Below, in pieces: positions 44,955 to 57,186 of a DNA stretch of 64,000 nucleotides. The stretch is from Endothia cerciana (taxonomy: Eukaryota > Ascomycota > Sordariomycetes > Diaporthales > Cryphonectriaceae). Below the pieces are notes generated by a model. That model was not told where the DNA came from, did no database searches, and worked only from the letters and a program-made list of their open reading frames with translations. The DNA lies in the NCBI GenBank assembly GCA_026119935.1, contig JALRMH010000024.1:310001-374000 (forward strand), in the 5' to 3' direction. The stretch's first letter is position 1; each line of letters opens with the position of its first letter. The position numbers were made by a program, and so were the translations under genes.

Positions 44955-47900
44955 TAGTCGTCTTCAACCTGCGCGGCGCATCGAGGGACTGGAACCGGAA
45001 GCTAGGGATAGGGCCAGGAACCGGGCGCGTGGCAGGATTAACCCTGTCGGAATCACGTGTAGGGGATGTCTGTGCTCCCCAGAGGATTGCAGGCCATTCT
45101 TCCTTGGGTCCTTGACGGGGCCCGCTTCTGTCATCAATCCATTCTATCTCACAGGCCGTGAGGGGACTTTGCTTACTGCTCCCTTCCTCTCGCCTGTGAC
45201 GCTGTAACGGTAATCGCCGGCCTGACGCCTCATATCGATCCCAAGATGAAAATGTCCTGGCGAGATCTTCAAACCGGAGATTCGGCTCCAGCAGAGCTGC
45301 CTGGGGCGGTCGGTGGCAAGGTCTCCACCTCCTTCCCACCTCGACTTCCTCCGACTCCTTCGCGGCAGCCGGAGCCGCTGCACCGTGCCTATCGATACCA
45401 TAGCCACCAAGGGAAACCACAATTGCGTTTTTGCGGCTCCAGCGGTGGGCAGCCGTCGCTGCTGGCCCCTCCCCGGCCTATCAGCCCCGGGTTGGTCAGG
45501 GTCGCCGCCCGCATAGGTTGCACGGGGGGTGCAGGGAGGGAACAGCAGGGCAAGCTGAAGGTGTGCTTGGCTCTCGGGAGTGAAGAGGGACGAGGTAGGG
45601 TGAGGGTGAGGGAGGGGAGCGGACGCCGTCCACACCTCCGGGTCAGAACTGGGTCGACGCCCCCTCTCGGCTCCACGGTCCCTACCTAGGTACATCCATT
45701 CGCCACATCCTTGTTGCCATGTCGACCCCCAACCAGACTTACAGCCAAACCCATCCTTCGCCTTTGAAACCTTGGCCTTCGGTCCCGCTCGCAACCACGC
45801 GATCCTTCGGGACCTGCACTGGGCTGCGCTACACGGTCAGACTGTCAGCTTTGCGTCGGCCGCGCGCAATCTGTAGCCTTCTACCGGCGTCTCGACCCTC
45901 GGCGGCGCTGACCGGCTTCGCTGCAGTGCGGATGCCCCCGCTTCAGGCATCGGGTTACAGCACAGACCGCACGGGGACTCGTCCGTTCTGCGGCAGGTTG
46001 ACCGATCTTGTCAGGTTGTCCACTATAAAGATCAGATCATGAAGTACGGCTCTCATGAGCCTCACTTCTTGCACGAGTCGTGCAGACTGCGTAACGGAAC
46101 GAGCTTGGAGAAGTGTTGGACCCTAGCGGCGGCATCAGAGTGAACGCGGCGATGGGTCCCGCCGGCGATCTAAAGGAGCAGACGCACCGCCCAACGATAA
46201 AGGGGCGGTCTGAACCTGATGCCTACAAATACCGAGACTGAAGGTTCGCCCGTGGTGTAAGCATCCCAAGGTGGGCCTAAGGGAGTACCTGGAAACCCGG
46301 CGCTACGGCGGTGCATGCGGGCTGGCAACCGCCGCTCCTGGTATCGTCCCCCTTTTTGGGGTGGTTTTTTTTTCTTCTTTTTTTCCTTTTCCTTCCGTGT
46401 CTCTGTGTGTGTGTGTTCTTTCTCCTTCTGGCATATTATGCATCAACGAGCGGTGGGATAGGCGCAAGCTGATGACAGGCCGGGAGGATTGACCAATCGA
46501 TCTCGATGAACCCGTCATTTGCGTTTCAGCGCAAGGCGAGGGCCACCGTGATGTTTCCTGCGCCTCATTTTGTGAGAAGGCACAGGCGATCCCACCTTTT
46601 CTTTCTTATTTTTTCTTCCTTTCTCTCCTTCTCCTCCAGCCCTTCCTCTTTGGACCGAATGGTGCTACATTTTCCTGCTGCCAGCAGCCAGGTGGCAAGC
46701 GGCCAGAACAAGTATCGTTGTTTTTGTAGGACATGCCCGGCTGCAGATGAGCCGAAGCATGAGGACAGAAGTGTGAAAGTCATACTGTAGCTTACACTAT
46801 AGTCTTCAGTCTCGACGATCCGACAGCGGAGATTTCAATCAAACATTCATGGTCGCCCCTTGAACGAACCCGAGTGGCCGGCAGTCCGGCGGCGAGGGGC
46901 GCCCCTGAGGCGACGATGCGCCACAGTACAGCTACAGGTCGCGGAGGCCAGCGTGGCATAATCTACGGCACAGTAGCCACTGAGCCTCTGGTGATGTCAG
47001 ATATGCCCTCCGTAGCACATTGTTGGTCGGGAGCTCGACCTCCGCTGCGGGCGTCTTGGGGCGGCCCCGGCTTGGTGCCGCCCAGAAAAGCTCGGCATGT
47101 TCAAGATTGTTCAACAACAGGTGTGGATATTGCTCGATGCGAAAACGAACGGGCGCTGTCTGAGGCTAGGGCGGCCCAGCGATATGACGCGGGAACTATT
47201 TATTGCTCACGTGCAGGATGGCCTGTGTCAGGCCCCTTAGCTGGGCCCCCATTCCAGGAGACAACGCTCACCTTGGCCCACAGAGACCATGCCAGCAGCT
47301 TACACAGTACTGTAGTGCGCCCGTAGCCGGTCAGTATTGGACCGTCACACGGCTCCGGAGACTCAAGAGGGGGTGCGAGGAACCCAGCTGCTCGGGAGCC
47401 ATCAGGGCTGCACAACAAACCACCTTCTGTTTCAAGGAGGTGCAAGATGGTGCGCCCCACGCCCGACTCTACCTCGTCGGTACTAACACCGCGGCCAGTG
47501 AACAAGCCTCGATACTTACTACGTATAGAAGCATTTCAGCCTGCGACCCGGGCCCAGAGTCCTCGTCTGGGACTCCCGGGCGGGGAGCGACATCCCGCCT
47601 GTGAACATTAGCCCGAGTGTTCAACGTCCCTGCATCAGTCGCAACTGAGACTATCGAAATAGACTTTCTTTGCAGAGCCCTCCGCCGAGCCGTCGCCGAC
47701 CTCCATCCTTGTCCTCATCGGCGGGGAAGTCGTCAGGGGTCGAAAAGGCCTTATGCGGACCCCTGCTAGGAGAGAATGATACGCTTTCACAAGCCAGGGC
47801 ATCGTGACTGTACGTACCTAAGCGGGAACTGTCACCTTCACACATTTCGTGGGCGATTCAGAGACGAGCAGGCTGGGGGACGGCGGCGATAGAGGCCAGT

Positions 47901-50397
47901 CGAAGCCGTTCAACAAGTATCTCCCTTCCACACCACCACATGGCACTCAACCCAGCTGCCCCTCTGGCCGCATAACTCTATCTAACTTTTTCCCACCCCC
48001 GCTGGGGAACTGAGATGTGGGCACAGGGTTCAGGGAGAAGGGATGTTTCGAGCCCGGGAAACGTCACGGCGTGGACGTACTCTTTGCACAAACCACACAA
48101 TAGGACAGACGGTAACAACGGGATGCACACCCATTTTCGACAGCAAACCGAACTGCCGATGCACAGGAATCTCCACAATGAAGCACAAGAGACAAGCACG
48201 GTCCTGGTCGCCCTCCACCGGATCCAGTGTTTTCTGCTGCCTCAACACCCTTGCCGTGTCGTGAAGCCTGGATCCTCTCGTTGAGAGCTGGGACCCGCCT
48301 GCATAACCCCTATCAGAAGACCTCGGGATGCTTCACTCCCCCCCGCCCCCCCGGTCCCATTGTGTGTACCATGGTAGAGGGCAAAAAGACGATTAAGCCT
48401 GTCGACGCTGCTCCACCAGGGATCGCTCTGAGTCTCGTCGGGCCTGCGACTGCGGCTTGCCGCTCGTGAACCTCGACGATACCAGTCGAAACGAGAACGA
48501 ACAGGACAGGCGCGGCTGACAATCTCGTCTCAGCTCTTCCGGAGCGATTTCAAGCGCACTGGGCGCCCGGGCCCAAACCACGCCTGGCCCAGCGTTCGGT
48601 TCCTGTACTACTACTGCCAACGTTTGCGAATCTTCTTCAATGTGAATCTGAAGCGTCTCCCGGCCGAAGCAGTCGAACCCGCGTCTTCCCACCTGCAGTG
48701 CTGCGACGGCGTAGTTCCGAGCCCACCATCCCGTAGGACGATGACTTGCAGGTACCTCCAACCTGCGACGCACCGTCAAGCCATCATCAGTCCTATACCT
48801 TTCCCTTCGGTCGTCCACGGGGCCGACGTGGCCTGAGTCTCCCGGTCGAAAAACCCAGGGCATGTGCCCGACCTGACTCTTCATCCACGGAACTATCGTT
48901 ATAAGTCAATGCAGTACTCGTCAGCAGCCTGCCTGCCACACTCGCCCATCAGGCCAGCTGCGGATGCCACTGGCCGCATCTCGACAACCTGCAGAATCCC
49001 CTCCTCCACCATAGTTTACATCCGTCGGCAGTCGCCATCGCCATTGGGGAAATTGCCCTGCACTTCGCCTACCTAAGATAAGAGGCCAGGCATCCGGGCT
49101 GCAGTTGATCGTGTCCATCAACCTCTATTTCTCAACGACATTGTATTCTCCCTACCCAATCTCGCCAATTTCCGACGCGACCACCTCGGGACGAGCTTGG
49201 CGTAGGTTCAAATTGGCAGGGAAGCCCTTGGCCTAGAATCACCAGCGCAGCTCTTCACGCCTCTTCCCGCCCAGCCCAGTCAGCCCGACGACGCCCCGAC
49301 TATTCCATGCCGTGTCCCTCGCTTCTGCAAGGCATTCTCTCAGCACGCGGCGGCGGCCCAGTCTGATGTCGAAGAGGACAAGGGGCTTGGCTTCAAGAGA
49401 AGCAATCAGGTCTCCCCTCGGCTGGCGGTTGCTGCCACTAGACAGCCAGAACAACGGCCGACGACCTGCAGGTCTTCTCCCGGCGCAGACGTTGTCTGCT
49501 CATCTCTCAGCGTCGCCGTCTCCTCCCAGCCAGCCGTTGAAAACCACACGAGGAGGGATCGAGCAGAGCGGAGACACAGGCAACACAGCACCAGGGGTCT
49601 ATCATCCCGTAGCGGCTCTGCCGTGCAAGGTTGTCCCCGTCCAGGTAGCAATCGTCAAGGGTTGCATCGCCCTACGGGGTGTGTGGGAATTTCGTGTCGC
49701 TGTTGCGCGCATTTCCTCAGCGGACCGGGGAACGGGTACAGCACTGTGCGCAAGTAAGTATGTACATGGGCCCCGGTCCTGAGCAAATCCACAATCCTCT
49801 GGCCCCCCTGAGGCCTGTCCGCCCGGTCCGTCCTGGCCATTCGTCAGTGTTCCCCCATCCCCCTGGCAGGTTGGGAGCGCGTTGCGTGACGCCCAAACGC
49901 TCTAGATATACCTCCTCTGTACCGTCCAGTTACATCCTCTTCCCTATTGCCCCCAGCCTTCCCCAGCATCTGCATCTGTCCCGCGGCCTGGCGACCCAGA
50001 CGCGACGAACCTGTCTGTCACCCGCGGTATAGAACGCCATAACTCAGCACCGGGTTCTGGTGTCGCGGAGTATCCCTTCTCTTTTGTGTCCGACACCTTA
50101 CATGCTGCTGTCAGCACCTATTGGGTCCCACCATCCGAACATCTGGGCGTGGACCTGGGCCTCAGGGGCGGCTCGGCACAGCTGTGTGTCATTATTCCAT
50201 GTTCGTACTCGGGGAGTTCACAGCAGCTGACGGGACGAGCAGGGTGTCACAGGAGCGCAAAAAGAAGCAGTCGCTTCCCGTCCCGCGCGAAGTCGTCGAA
50301 ACTAGTGGACGGGAGCAAGTCCTGCCTGTCGCCTGCTGGCCTGGTGTGTATCGGCGCGGCAACGCCCACTCCCCGCGTCACCTAGACTGCCAGGACA

Positions 50398-53025
50398 ATG
50401 TGGTCGACAAACGCAGCGCCTGGGCCTGGCTCCCGGGCCCAGACGAGGATGGGCAAAAGCAATAGTGAGAGCGCTACTTCTTTTGGCTTCTCAAACCCTG
50501 ATCCGTCTTCTTCTTCACGAGCGCATCCCGCCGCCTCGCACCACCAATATACCATCTCTGCCCTCGAGGCTGAAAACTACGCCGACCTCCTCGAACCAGC
50601 TATCGAAGGCCCCCCGTCCCCCCGTGGAATAAGAGCCCTCAGCAACAAGGTCAGGCAGGCCTCCGTATCGGATCGACATGTAAGCCAACAGACGACCTCC
50701 TCCGCAGCCTCATCATTAATCTCCTACGCCTCGCTGGACCGGCGGCCGTCGTGGGAGCAGGCTCTGGAGTCCTTCTCACTCTCTAGGAAGTCATCAGTCA
50801 GGTCTACCACCAGCAGCATGCCTTCACGGGAACGTCCAGAGAGCGTTCAGGCTATCGGGAAGGCCATCTTCAGCCGGAAGGCCAAGTTCAGGAGGGAGAG
50901 CCTCGCCACGAGCGGGAGCTCGACCTATTCGTCCGACATGATGCTCGATGTGACAAGCGACCGAGGCCGGGCAGCATCCGCCATCAACAAGGACCACATC
51001 TCAGCGGCCATGAGTCTCTTCAACCGCCGAAAGACCGTACAGGCCGGGGAGGACGTGCAGAAGAAACCACTGATATCAAGTCCCTTCAACTTTCAGCACG
51101 TTACGCAGATCCAACGGGACCAGCTCCCCAACCTGGAGCGTGCAAACTCGACAACGCTGCGCAAGGAGATCTCGAAAGCACGAAGCCCTCCGGCGTCCAT
51201 CTCAGGACCGTCGAGGGGACCCTCGGCTGAGGACCTGCGCGTGCCCAACTTTTCGTCAAGGACCTCGCGGCCACACAACGACGAGGAGTCCATCCCGCCT
51301 CACGTCGTGCCTCACAGCCGCGAGGGCAGCCTCCCGCGGCCTCCTAGCTTCCAGAACTCGCCACCGAGGCAGTGGGTCAAGCAGGCCAAATCTCAGGATC
51401 ACATGCGCGGGCCGCCACCCCCTCGACCGCCGAGGTCGCCAACAGAACTGGACATGAATTACTTCGACTTCGCCCCTCCTGCCGCCCCAGTGCCCCCGGC
51501 ACGGAACCCTAGCCGCAACACATCGATCCCACGCCGCGATTCCGAGGCGCTGGGGCATACCATGACGAACCACCAGCAGGGCATGAATGCCTTCCGCTTT
51601 CCAGCGCCCCTTAAGCTACCGGGCGGTGCATACACCCCCCCCCTCGGGTCTCCTGGATGCCCCAGCCCTGGTCCGACGGAGAACCGTCGGTACTCGCGAA
51701 TTTTCGTGTCTGCGGAGAATCCGAACTGGCCCCTGACCGCTCCCTTGAACAACACCAGCGTAACGACATTCGAAGCTGGTCTTCCTGACGTTCCTGAGGA
51801 GGAGGAGCAAAGCGGATTGCCAAAGAGGTCGCGCGCAAGCACGCGGAGTACCCACTCGTCATTGAAGGGGTCTGTATCGGTACCGGCCCTGCGACAGGCG
51901 TCGATTTCGAATGCCGGCTGGCCTCCGCATGACCGTGCACATAACCGCGAGTCCGTCGTCTTTGGCCAGTTTGATACGTACGCACTGCGACAGCCTGCGA
52001 GAGACACGGTGCTGGCGAGAGAGGTCGGTGCGGAGCCGCTGCGCCGGGATAGCTGGGAAGCGGTTATCGACTACTGCTACGAGCACGAGATGGAGGCTGA
52101 CTGCGACTATGATTGGCACCGACCTTCAGTTGACATGGCGCAAGATCCTATGTCGGTAGCGCTAGGGAGCGAGGATGACGGATTGGTATTGTCCCGACCG
52201 ATATCTGAGGTGCCCGCGCTGAGTCCGTCCAGCCACCTGTCTCCTCAGACCAGCCATGAGGCGATCACGCCGACACTTGCCGCTACCGTTGTGAAATCGC
52301 CCACGAGCGCGAACTTTTCACTGCCTAGGAGAGACGGTCTCCGGAACCAGCGCCACCTCCACGTGCGCACCGGGTCGCAGTCCAGCTTCAAGGAGGCCCA
52401 GGGCTTCTCGCTCTCGCCGTCCTTTCTGATCCCGAACGAATACCACCATGAACTTCTCGCAGCACGAAGCGAACAATATGAAGGCCCGGAGAGCATCGCT
52501 CACGCGGTCACCTTGGAGGACCCGACGTTGACGATCGAGACCTCCAACCTGTTCGTGCCGGCCAGGGCGAGCAACTCGACCACCGCCAGCAACAGCAACC
52601 TGTCGTCTCGGTCCGTCTTCGAGCGACACATCTCCGCGACATCGAGCAACACCGACTACACCCGCCTCACCATGAGCACCACCTCCGACATGGACACCTT
52701 CATCTTCAAGGACGACTCCCCCACCGCCGCCACCACTACCAATGAGGAACAGATCCCCGAGATCCACGAGGTCCTCGCCTCGCCCGGCCCCCACACGCGC
52801 TCGCAGAGCGCCGCCGGCCTCCTCACCCAGTCCTCGAAGGCGGCGCCGACCCTGAGCCGTGACACGCACAGCAGCGACTCGAACCTCGCCGGCCTGAAAT
52901 CCCAGTCGTCCCCCAAGCGCCAGGCGGCGGGCCGCTCCCGGTCCAGAACGATGAGCTCCACCCCCGGGCAGTTTTCCCTGTTCCCCGCTGTGCCTAGCAG
53001 CAAGGCTCCCCCACCGCGAGGCTGA
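50398..53025 (+). CDS. CRIB-domain protein, putative Cdc42/Rac effector
   Basis: Single-exon frame of 875 aa. Around residues 223-236 it reads PLISSPFNFQHVTQ, matching the Cdc42/Rac-interactive-binding consensus ISxPxxFxHxxH, except that the final His of the core is Gln here. The rest is predicted disordered and rich in Ser, Pro and Arg, with SH3-type poly-Pro stretches (RGPPPPRPPRSP; PPAAPVPPARNPS). Other landmarks are an AIFSRKAKFRRES basic patch and a short acidic segment (DVPEEEEQ). No kinase, PH or GAP domain is visible, so it resembles an adaptor of the Gic type more than a PAK kinase. The ATG at 50398 (ggacaATGt) was chosen; the next Met is codon 18. Partner GTPase and role in polarity are inferred from the CRIB only. 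Confidence 0.8.
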   Translation: MWSTNAAPGPGSRAQTRMGKSNSESATSFGFSNPDPSSSSRAHPAASHHQYTISALEAENYADLLEPAIEGPPSPRGIRALSNKVRQASVSDRHVSQQTTSSAASSLISYASLDRRPSWEQALESFSLSRKSSVRSTTSSMPSRERPESVQAIGKAIFSRKAKFRRESLATSGSSTYSSDMMLDVTSDRGRAASAINKDHISAAMSLFNRRKTVQAGEDVQKKPLISSPFNFQHVTQIQRDQLPNLERANSTTLRKEISKARSPPASISGPSRGPSAEDLRVPNFSSRTSRPHNDEESIPPHVVPHSREGSLPRPPSFQNSPPRQWVKQAKSQDHMRGPPPPRPPRSPTELDMNYFDFAPPAAPVPPARNPSRNTSIPRRDSEALGHTMTNHQQGMNAFRFPAPLKLPGGAYTPPLGSPGCPSPGPTENRRYSRIFVSAENPNWPLTAPLNNTSVTTFEAGLPDVPEEEEQSGLPKRSRASTRSTHSSLKGSVSVPALRQASISNAGWPPHDRAHNRESVVFGQFDTYALRQPARDTVLAREVGAEPLRRDSWEAVIDYCYEHEMEADCDYDWHRPSVDMAQDPMSVALGSEDDGLVLSRPISEVPALSPSSHLSPQTSHEAITPTLAATVVKSPTSANFSLPRRDGLRNQRHLHVRTGSQSSFKEAQGFSLSPSFLIPNEYHHELLAARSEQYEGPESIAHAVTLEDPTLTIETSNLFVPARASNSTTASNSNLSSRSVFERHISATSSNTDYTRLTMSTTSDMDTFIFKDDSPTAATTTNEEQIPEIHEVLASPGPHTRSQSAAGLLTQSSKAAPTLSRDTHSSDSNLAGLKSQSSPKRQAAGRSRSRTMSSTPGQFSLFPAVPSSKAPPPRG

Positions 53026-55572
53026 AACAGGTCCACCCGCCGGGAGATTTGTTCCCGAGGATCTGAATTCTCCCTGAAGCGGACGTGCCGAATTCAACAA
53101 CCCCCCCCCCCCCCTTTTAATTTCGATCTGTCGTTCCGGAACAAGGAACCTGGAGCCGCGTCTGAAGGGTCCATGGGATATATTGCTATTTGTCTGACGT
53201 ATATGGATCCGTGGCATACTATTACATATTCCACGTGTCAATATTATTATCTGTCTGCGGCGCGGCGCACTGTCTGCCCTGTACCATCACACCAGTATCA
53301 CCACCACCACCAGCTGTCTTCCTCCTTTTTTTTTTGTTTTTTTTGTTATCGTTGTTGTTGTCGCCATCCTCTGCTCCTTTATGGTCGCTCAGGGCGCTTC
53401 TTTCATGCACAGCACGGGAGCGAAACGCATCATAGAGAAAAGTTTCGAACGGTTTTTTTTTTGTTTCTTTTTAGGGGCACGGGGTACCGGGCAAAGGGAC
53501 TGGGAATTTGGTGTTCTTTGGGGTTCGGGAGCAAATGACTGGGACGACCTACCTTACTCGACAAGAGCTGTGCGCTCTATTTCCTATTGTCTATACCTAT
53601 TCCAGAGTTCGTGTTGTTTATTTTGGGGTGTCCCGGGTGCCGAGGTGCCGGACATGTACAGTCGCTGTACTCTATCCAGCTTACAAGGAGAATTTTTGGT
53701 GTACTATCTAAATGAAGAAAAAAAAAGTTGTACCATCTTATGGTCCCCTCCTCCCTCCGTGACCGCTGTCGCCGCCAGTGGAAGCAATAGCTGGACAAGC
53801 TGAACCGCCGGCGGCGCCGCCGCCAGCGATAGCCGGATGATCGCCATCGATGGTTGGACGACGGGACGGCATATATGGCCTAAGGTCTCAGCGGGAACCG
53901 CTCGGGAGGAAGAAGAAGAAGGAGGAGGAGGAGGAGGAGGAGGAGGAGAGGCGTCCCTCGAGGGCGTCTGAGGCTGAACGTCTCACATTACAGTAGCCCT
54001 ATCACCCGCATATGTGGTGGCTCGGGAGTCGCTGACGGGCGGGACGGGCGGTGTCAGCTAGGGGGGAGAGAGAGAAGAGGAGGAAAGAAAAAAAAAAGGG
54101 GGGGGGGGGGAAGTAACAGAGGGCGAGAGCCCAGACGAGGCCGGGCCACGTGTGGTTGCTTATGTGGACGCCAGGCGGAGCCACACGTCGCTCCCCCCCC
54201 CTCCTCAACACAGACACCTTGTTCTTGTTGCAGGCGCCCTGTTCGTAGATGAACCAAGGTCGAGGAGGTGGCCGGGTTTCCGCGGTGAGCGCGACCTCAC
54301 CGTGATTCACGTGAGTGATTGGGCGACTAGCCCTGTCAGCCTCCCCCGTGTGCTTTCATCGTCGTTATCACCAGCATCATCACGCCTCAATTGAGTTCCG
54401 TGCCCGCCCCGGGGGGGTGGGGGTGGGAGGGCGCGCAGGATATGTGCTATTGAAGGTCCGTCCCGGCCTCCTGCGTGAGGCCTGAGACGCCGCGGATAGA
54501 CGGACAAATGGATCCCCCCATTCACAGGCCGGAAAAGGGAGTCGACCAATGGGTATGGTATGTACCCTACCTAGCCTCTGTCGGCCCTGGAGATCAGCGA
54601 CGAGGATACCCGACAAGCTGGAGCGCCTCCAGGCGGGGATGTCTCATACATGTCCACGTCGTGCTTTTCTTCTTCTTCTCTTCTTTCTTCCGAGGGGACA
54701 GCCCCTCTGGCAAGTCCGGATTCCCCTGCTTGGCTGCACTGCGGCGGACGGCGACCACCACCACGCGTGCTGGACGGCGACCGTGCAGAGGTAGACGGCG
54801 GGGCGTTGCTGAGACAAAAATTCGGCGGCCGCTCATGCCGCACCTCCCATGATCCCCGGGGGGGGGGATAAGATTTTGCGCACCAGCACAAGCGGATAGC
54901 CGGCACAGCCTCGCCACCTTCATAGCTATCCGTACGCTGCCTCGACACCCCAAAGGTACAGTGCTTGTGATCGGTACTGAACCATATAGGTTTGCTCTAC
55001 GATCTATAGTATTATGAACCATAATCTGATTAGGAGTAGCAGCCCGTGCTGGGACTCTAGCCGAGACCACAAAGCCGTCCACAAGCTGTCACGCCATCTC
55101 CGAGGCCCGCCCTTCAGCCTTGGCTGGTGAGCATGTGAGGACTGTTCGACTGCGTGCAAGTGGTCAGTTTGCAACAGTGTCCTCAACCGCCTCAGGGGCC
55201 TCAAGGGACCTCAGGGGAGAGCTATGGCATTCTTGAAGCCTTTCGAAGTATGGCACTCGCGCCGCTTCGACAGCAGCTTCCTTGAGCACTGCCCACGGCC
55301 ACGAGCATGACCCCGGGGATCTCTTTCGCAAAAAGTAGTGAGCTCTGTCGAAAAGCCGCGGTGCCCTGAGCGCGGAGGAGACCGTTTCCAGTCGGCCACC
55401 GCGACGGGGTTGTAAAGAACAGTAAGGGCCTCCCGCGAGAGTTCGCAAGAAGCCTCCAAGCACCACGCCGGACGCACTCCTGGAACGCCGCCGCCAGAAC
55501 GCCGCGCCCTCGACTTTTGTGTGACACCGGGGGTATCAGAAAGACCAGGTGAAGAAGTTGACACCGCACAGC
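53026..55572. other. Intergenic between convergent CRIB gene and cenH3
   Basis: 2.5 kb of 3' flanks with no supported gene. It holds a 14-C run (53101-53114), T-rich tracts (53325-53345, 53450-53472), a GGA repeat (53905-53949), an A/G-rich block with a G run (54083-54110), and a C/G-rich patch near 54410. Confidence 0.5.
53905..53949 (+). repeat. (GGA)n / (GAA)n trinucleotide repeat
   Basis: AGAAGAAG changing into perfect GGA units; purine-only tract in the intergenic region. Confidence 0.85.
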
Positions 55573-56155
55573 TCAGATCCAGCCCGCCCCTCCCCACACG
55601 CCGCGTATCCGCCGCGCGAGCTGGATATCCTTCTGCATGATGGTAACCCGCTTGGCGTGGATGGCGCACAGGTTGGTGTCCTCGAACAGGTGCACCAGGA
55701 AGGCCTCGGACGCCTCCTGCAGCGCCTGGATGGCCTGCGACTGCCATCGGAACTCCATGTCGCGTGGCCGGAACGTCATCGCGATCTCGCGGACCTGGGT
55801 ATACGGGATTAGCGTCCGCCCTTTAGGGGCTATGCGCGCCGCGGCCGGCCCTGTTCCGAGGGTGGGAGGTTACCAGTCGTGCGAAGGGGAGCTTGAGGAG
55901 GAGCAGGTCGGTGTTGCTCTGGTACCTCCTGATCTCGCGCAGCGCACGGGTCCCGGGCCTATATCTGCGCTTCTTTCCCACCGGGACTGGGTCGCCGGCT
56001 GTGCGCACATGGTTGTGTCAGCGGGGGTGAGTGTCAACTTGAGCCATGCGACAGGACCTCGCCAACTTACGCATGATGCCACTGGCTCTTTTTCCTCCAC
56101 GGCCTCTGCCCCCGGGTGGTCCCCGACCGGCGCCCCCACCACGTTTTGGGGGCAT
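55573..56155 (-). CDS. cenH3: Centromeric histone H3 variant CenH3 (CENP-A/Cse4)
   Basis: Replaces H3 in centromeric nucleosomes and founds the kinetochore. Three minus-strand exons: 56155-56071, 55998-55874, 55794-55573; introns 72 nt (gtaagt...gcacag) and 79 nt (gtaacc...cccag); 143 aa. The tail (residues 1-about 42) is Gly/Arg-rich: [20 protein letters not shown], then [19 protein letters not shown]. The histone fold has [19 protein letters not shown], a longer loop 1 than canonical H3 ([12 protein letters not shown]), and the conserved [20 protein letters not shown] and [12 protein letters not shown]. Canonical H3 tail sites (ARTKQTARKS) are absent and there is Trp in loop 1, so this is CenH3, not H3. 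The C-terminus GVWGGAGWI is slightly extended. Divergent from derlin. Confidence 0.95.
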
Positions 56156-57186
56156 TGTGCCGGGTGGAAGGGTCGGTCACTATGGAAAGTTGGGAAGCCG
56201 GTCACGATTTCAGGGAGGAGGGGCTGCGCAAAGCAGGTCGGGTGGGCTGGGCGCAAGGACGGAGAAGGTCGGCGGTTCGGAGGAGCCGGAAGAATTGGAA
56301 TGCTGAAAGTGGGAAGATGGTCACCAACCGTCCGCGACAGTGAAAATGTTGTAGAATAAAGGACAATTGCGGTTAATGGGGCAGGTGAGCGTCGCGACAA
56401 AGAACAGAGAGATGAGGAACAAAAGGGAGTGGCTGAAGGGAAGACGGACAGGGGGAGCTCTTTACGCGCTTGGGGGGGGGGCTGGCCTGCCGAACGCGTC
56501 TGGATAGTGGGTTTTCGCGTGAGCCTGCCTCCCAGCCCGCGTAAATGGATGTGGCTGGTGGTGGGCAGAGCCACAGCTTGGGGTTGACAGGGTTGGGGTC
56601 ATCTCAGGGGCAGTGTCAGAAGAGCGATCGATTATAGGGTCAGCCGGGTACAAGGAAGCTGCAAGATTGAAAGGGGGGCTCGGACCACCCTGTCGTCACC
56701 GGCAGGTAGAGCGCTATCGGTTCTGTCGGCTGCTGAAGACACTGCCACTGGCACTGACAATGACACCTACGAGGCCCATTCAAAGGCCACCTTAACGTCT
56801 CGGTTCATGTCAACCAAGCTCCAACGGCCAACCCCAACAACCCAACCTACGACACTGTCCCAAATTCCTAAGGGGACACGCATTCCTTTTACTTTGTTTT
56901 CCCTGGCGCCTATCATTCCTAAGGGGTACAGTCAGATTACCCTAGAAGCAACGTCATCCTCTTCTGGACCCCCCCCCCCCCAACCGCAATCAGCTTGTTT
57001 GTAAACTGGACCGTCCCCCCCCCCTCTTCGATTGATCTTGGACGGCGCACGAACCCTTCCCTTCCCTCCCGAAGATCACCCCCACCATCCATCCACGCGG
57101 ACGGTTTATTTTGGAACGGGTTCCCTCGTCAGCCTTATCGACAACACTCATAGGGTCGCACAAGGTACAACAGACATAAAACAATC
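56156..57186. promoter_or_regulatory. Divergent promoter region, cenH3 / derlin
   Basis: 1,031 bp between start codons. It contains a G run (56469-56478), C runs (56970-56980, 57015-57023) and a C/T-rich leader ahead of the derlin ATG. No specific factor site was assigned. Confidence 0.5.

Larger units (their letters stand above)
38623..50397. other. 11.8-kb gene desert
   Basis: No recognisable gene on either strand. The longest frames (minus 40527-41360, plus 43538-44164, minus 44518-45420, minus 45144-45794) have mixed, low-complexity composition and no known motif. The last two are kept open by repeats and GC bias. The left part (38.65-40.5 kb) looks less GC-rich than the rest by eye. Landmarks are G/C runs at 39310-39322 and 41607-41618, a GA-rich satellite (42249-42357), an AGTACT palindrome (42914-42925), a GAGGAA plus GT compound repeat (44787-44954), and a mixed T-rich stretch (46360-46400). 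The right-hand kilobases presumably include the promoter and leader of the CRIB gene. Confidence 0.5.

Noticed and set aside
44518..45420. 300-aa open frame, minus strand
   Set aside because: Kept open by GAGGAA and GT repeats (Phe/Leu and Thr/His runs); not a real protein.
48600..48720. tRNA-like GGTTCGA box on the minus strand
   Set aside because: The flanks of the box cannot pair into a T stem and no A box or acceptor stem fits; similar checks near 17057, 22611 and 49207 also failed.
52318..53241. 307-aa antisense frame over the CRIB gene
   Set aside because: Gly/Val/Arg-rich shadow of the GC-rich coding strand.
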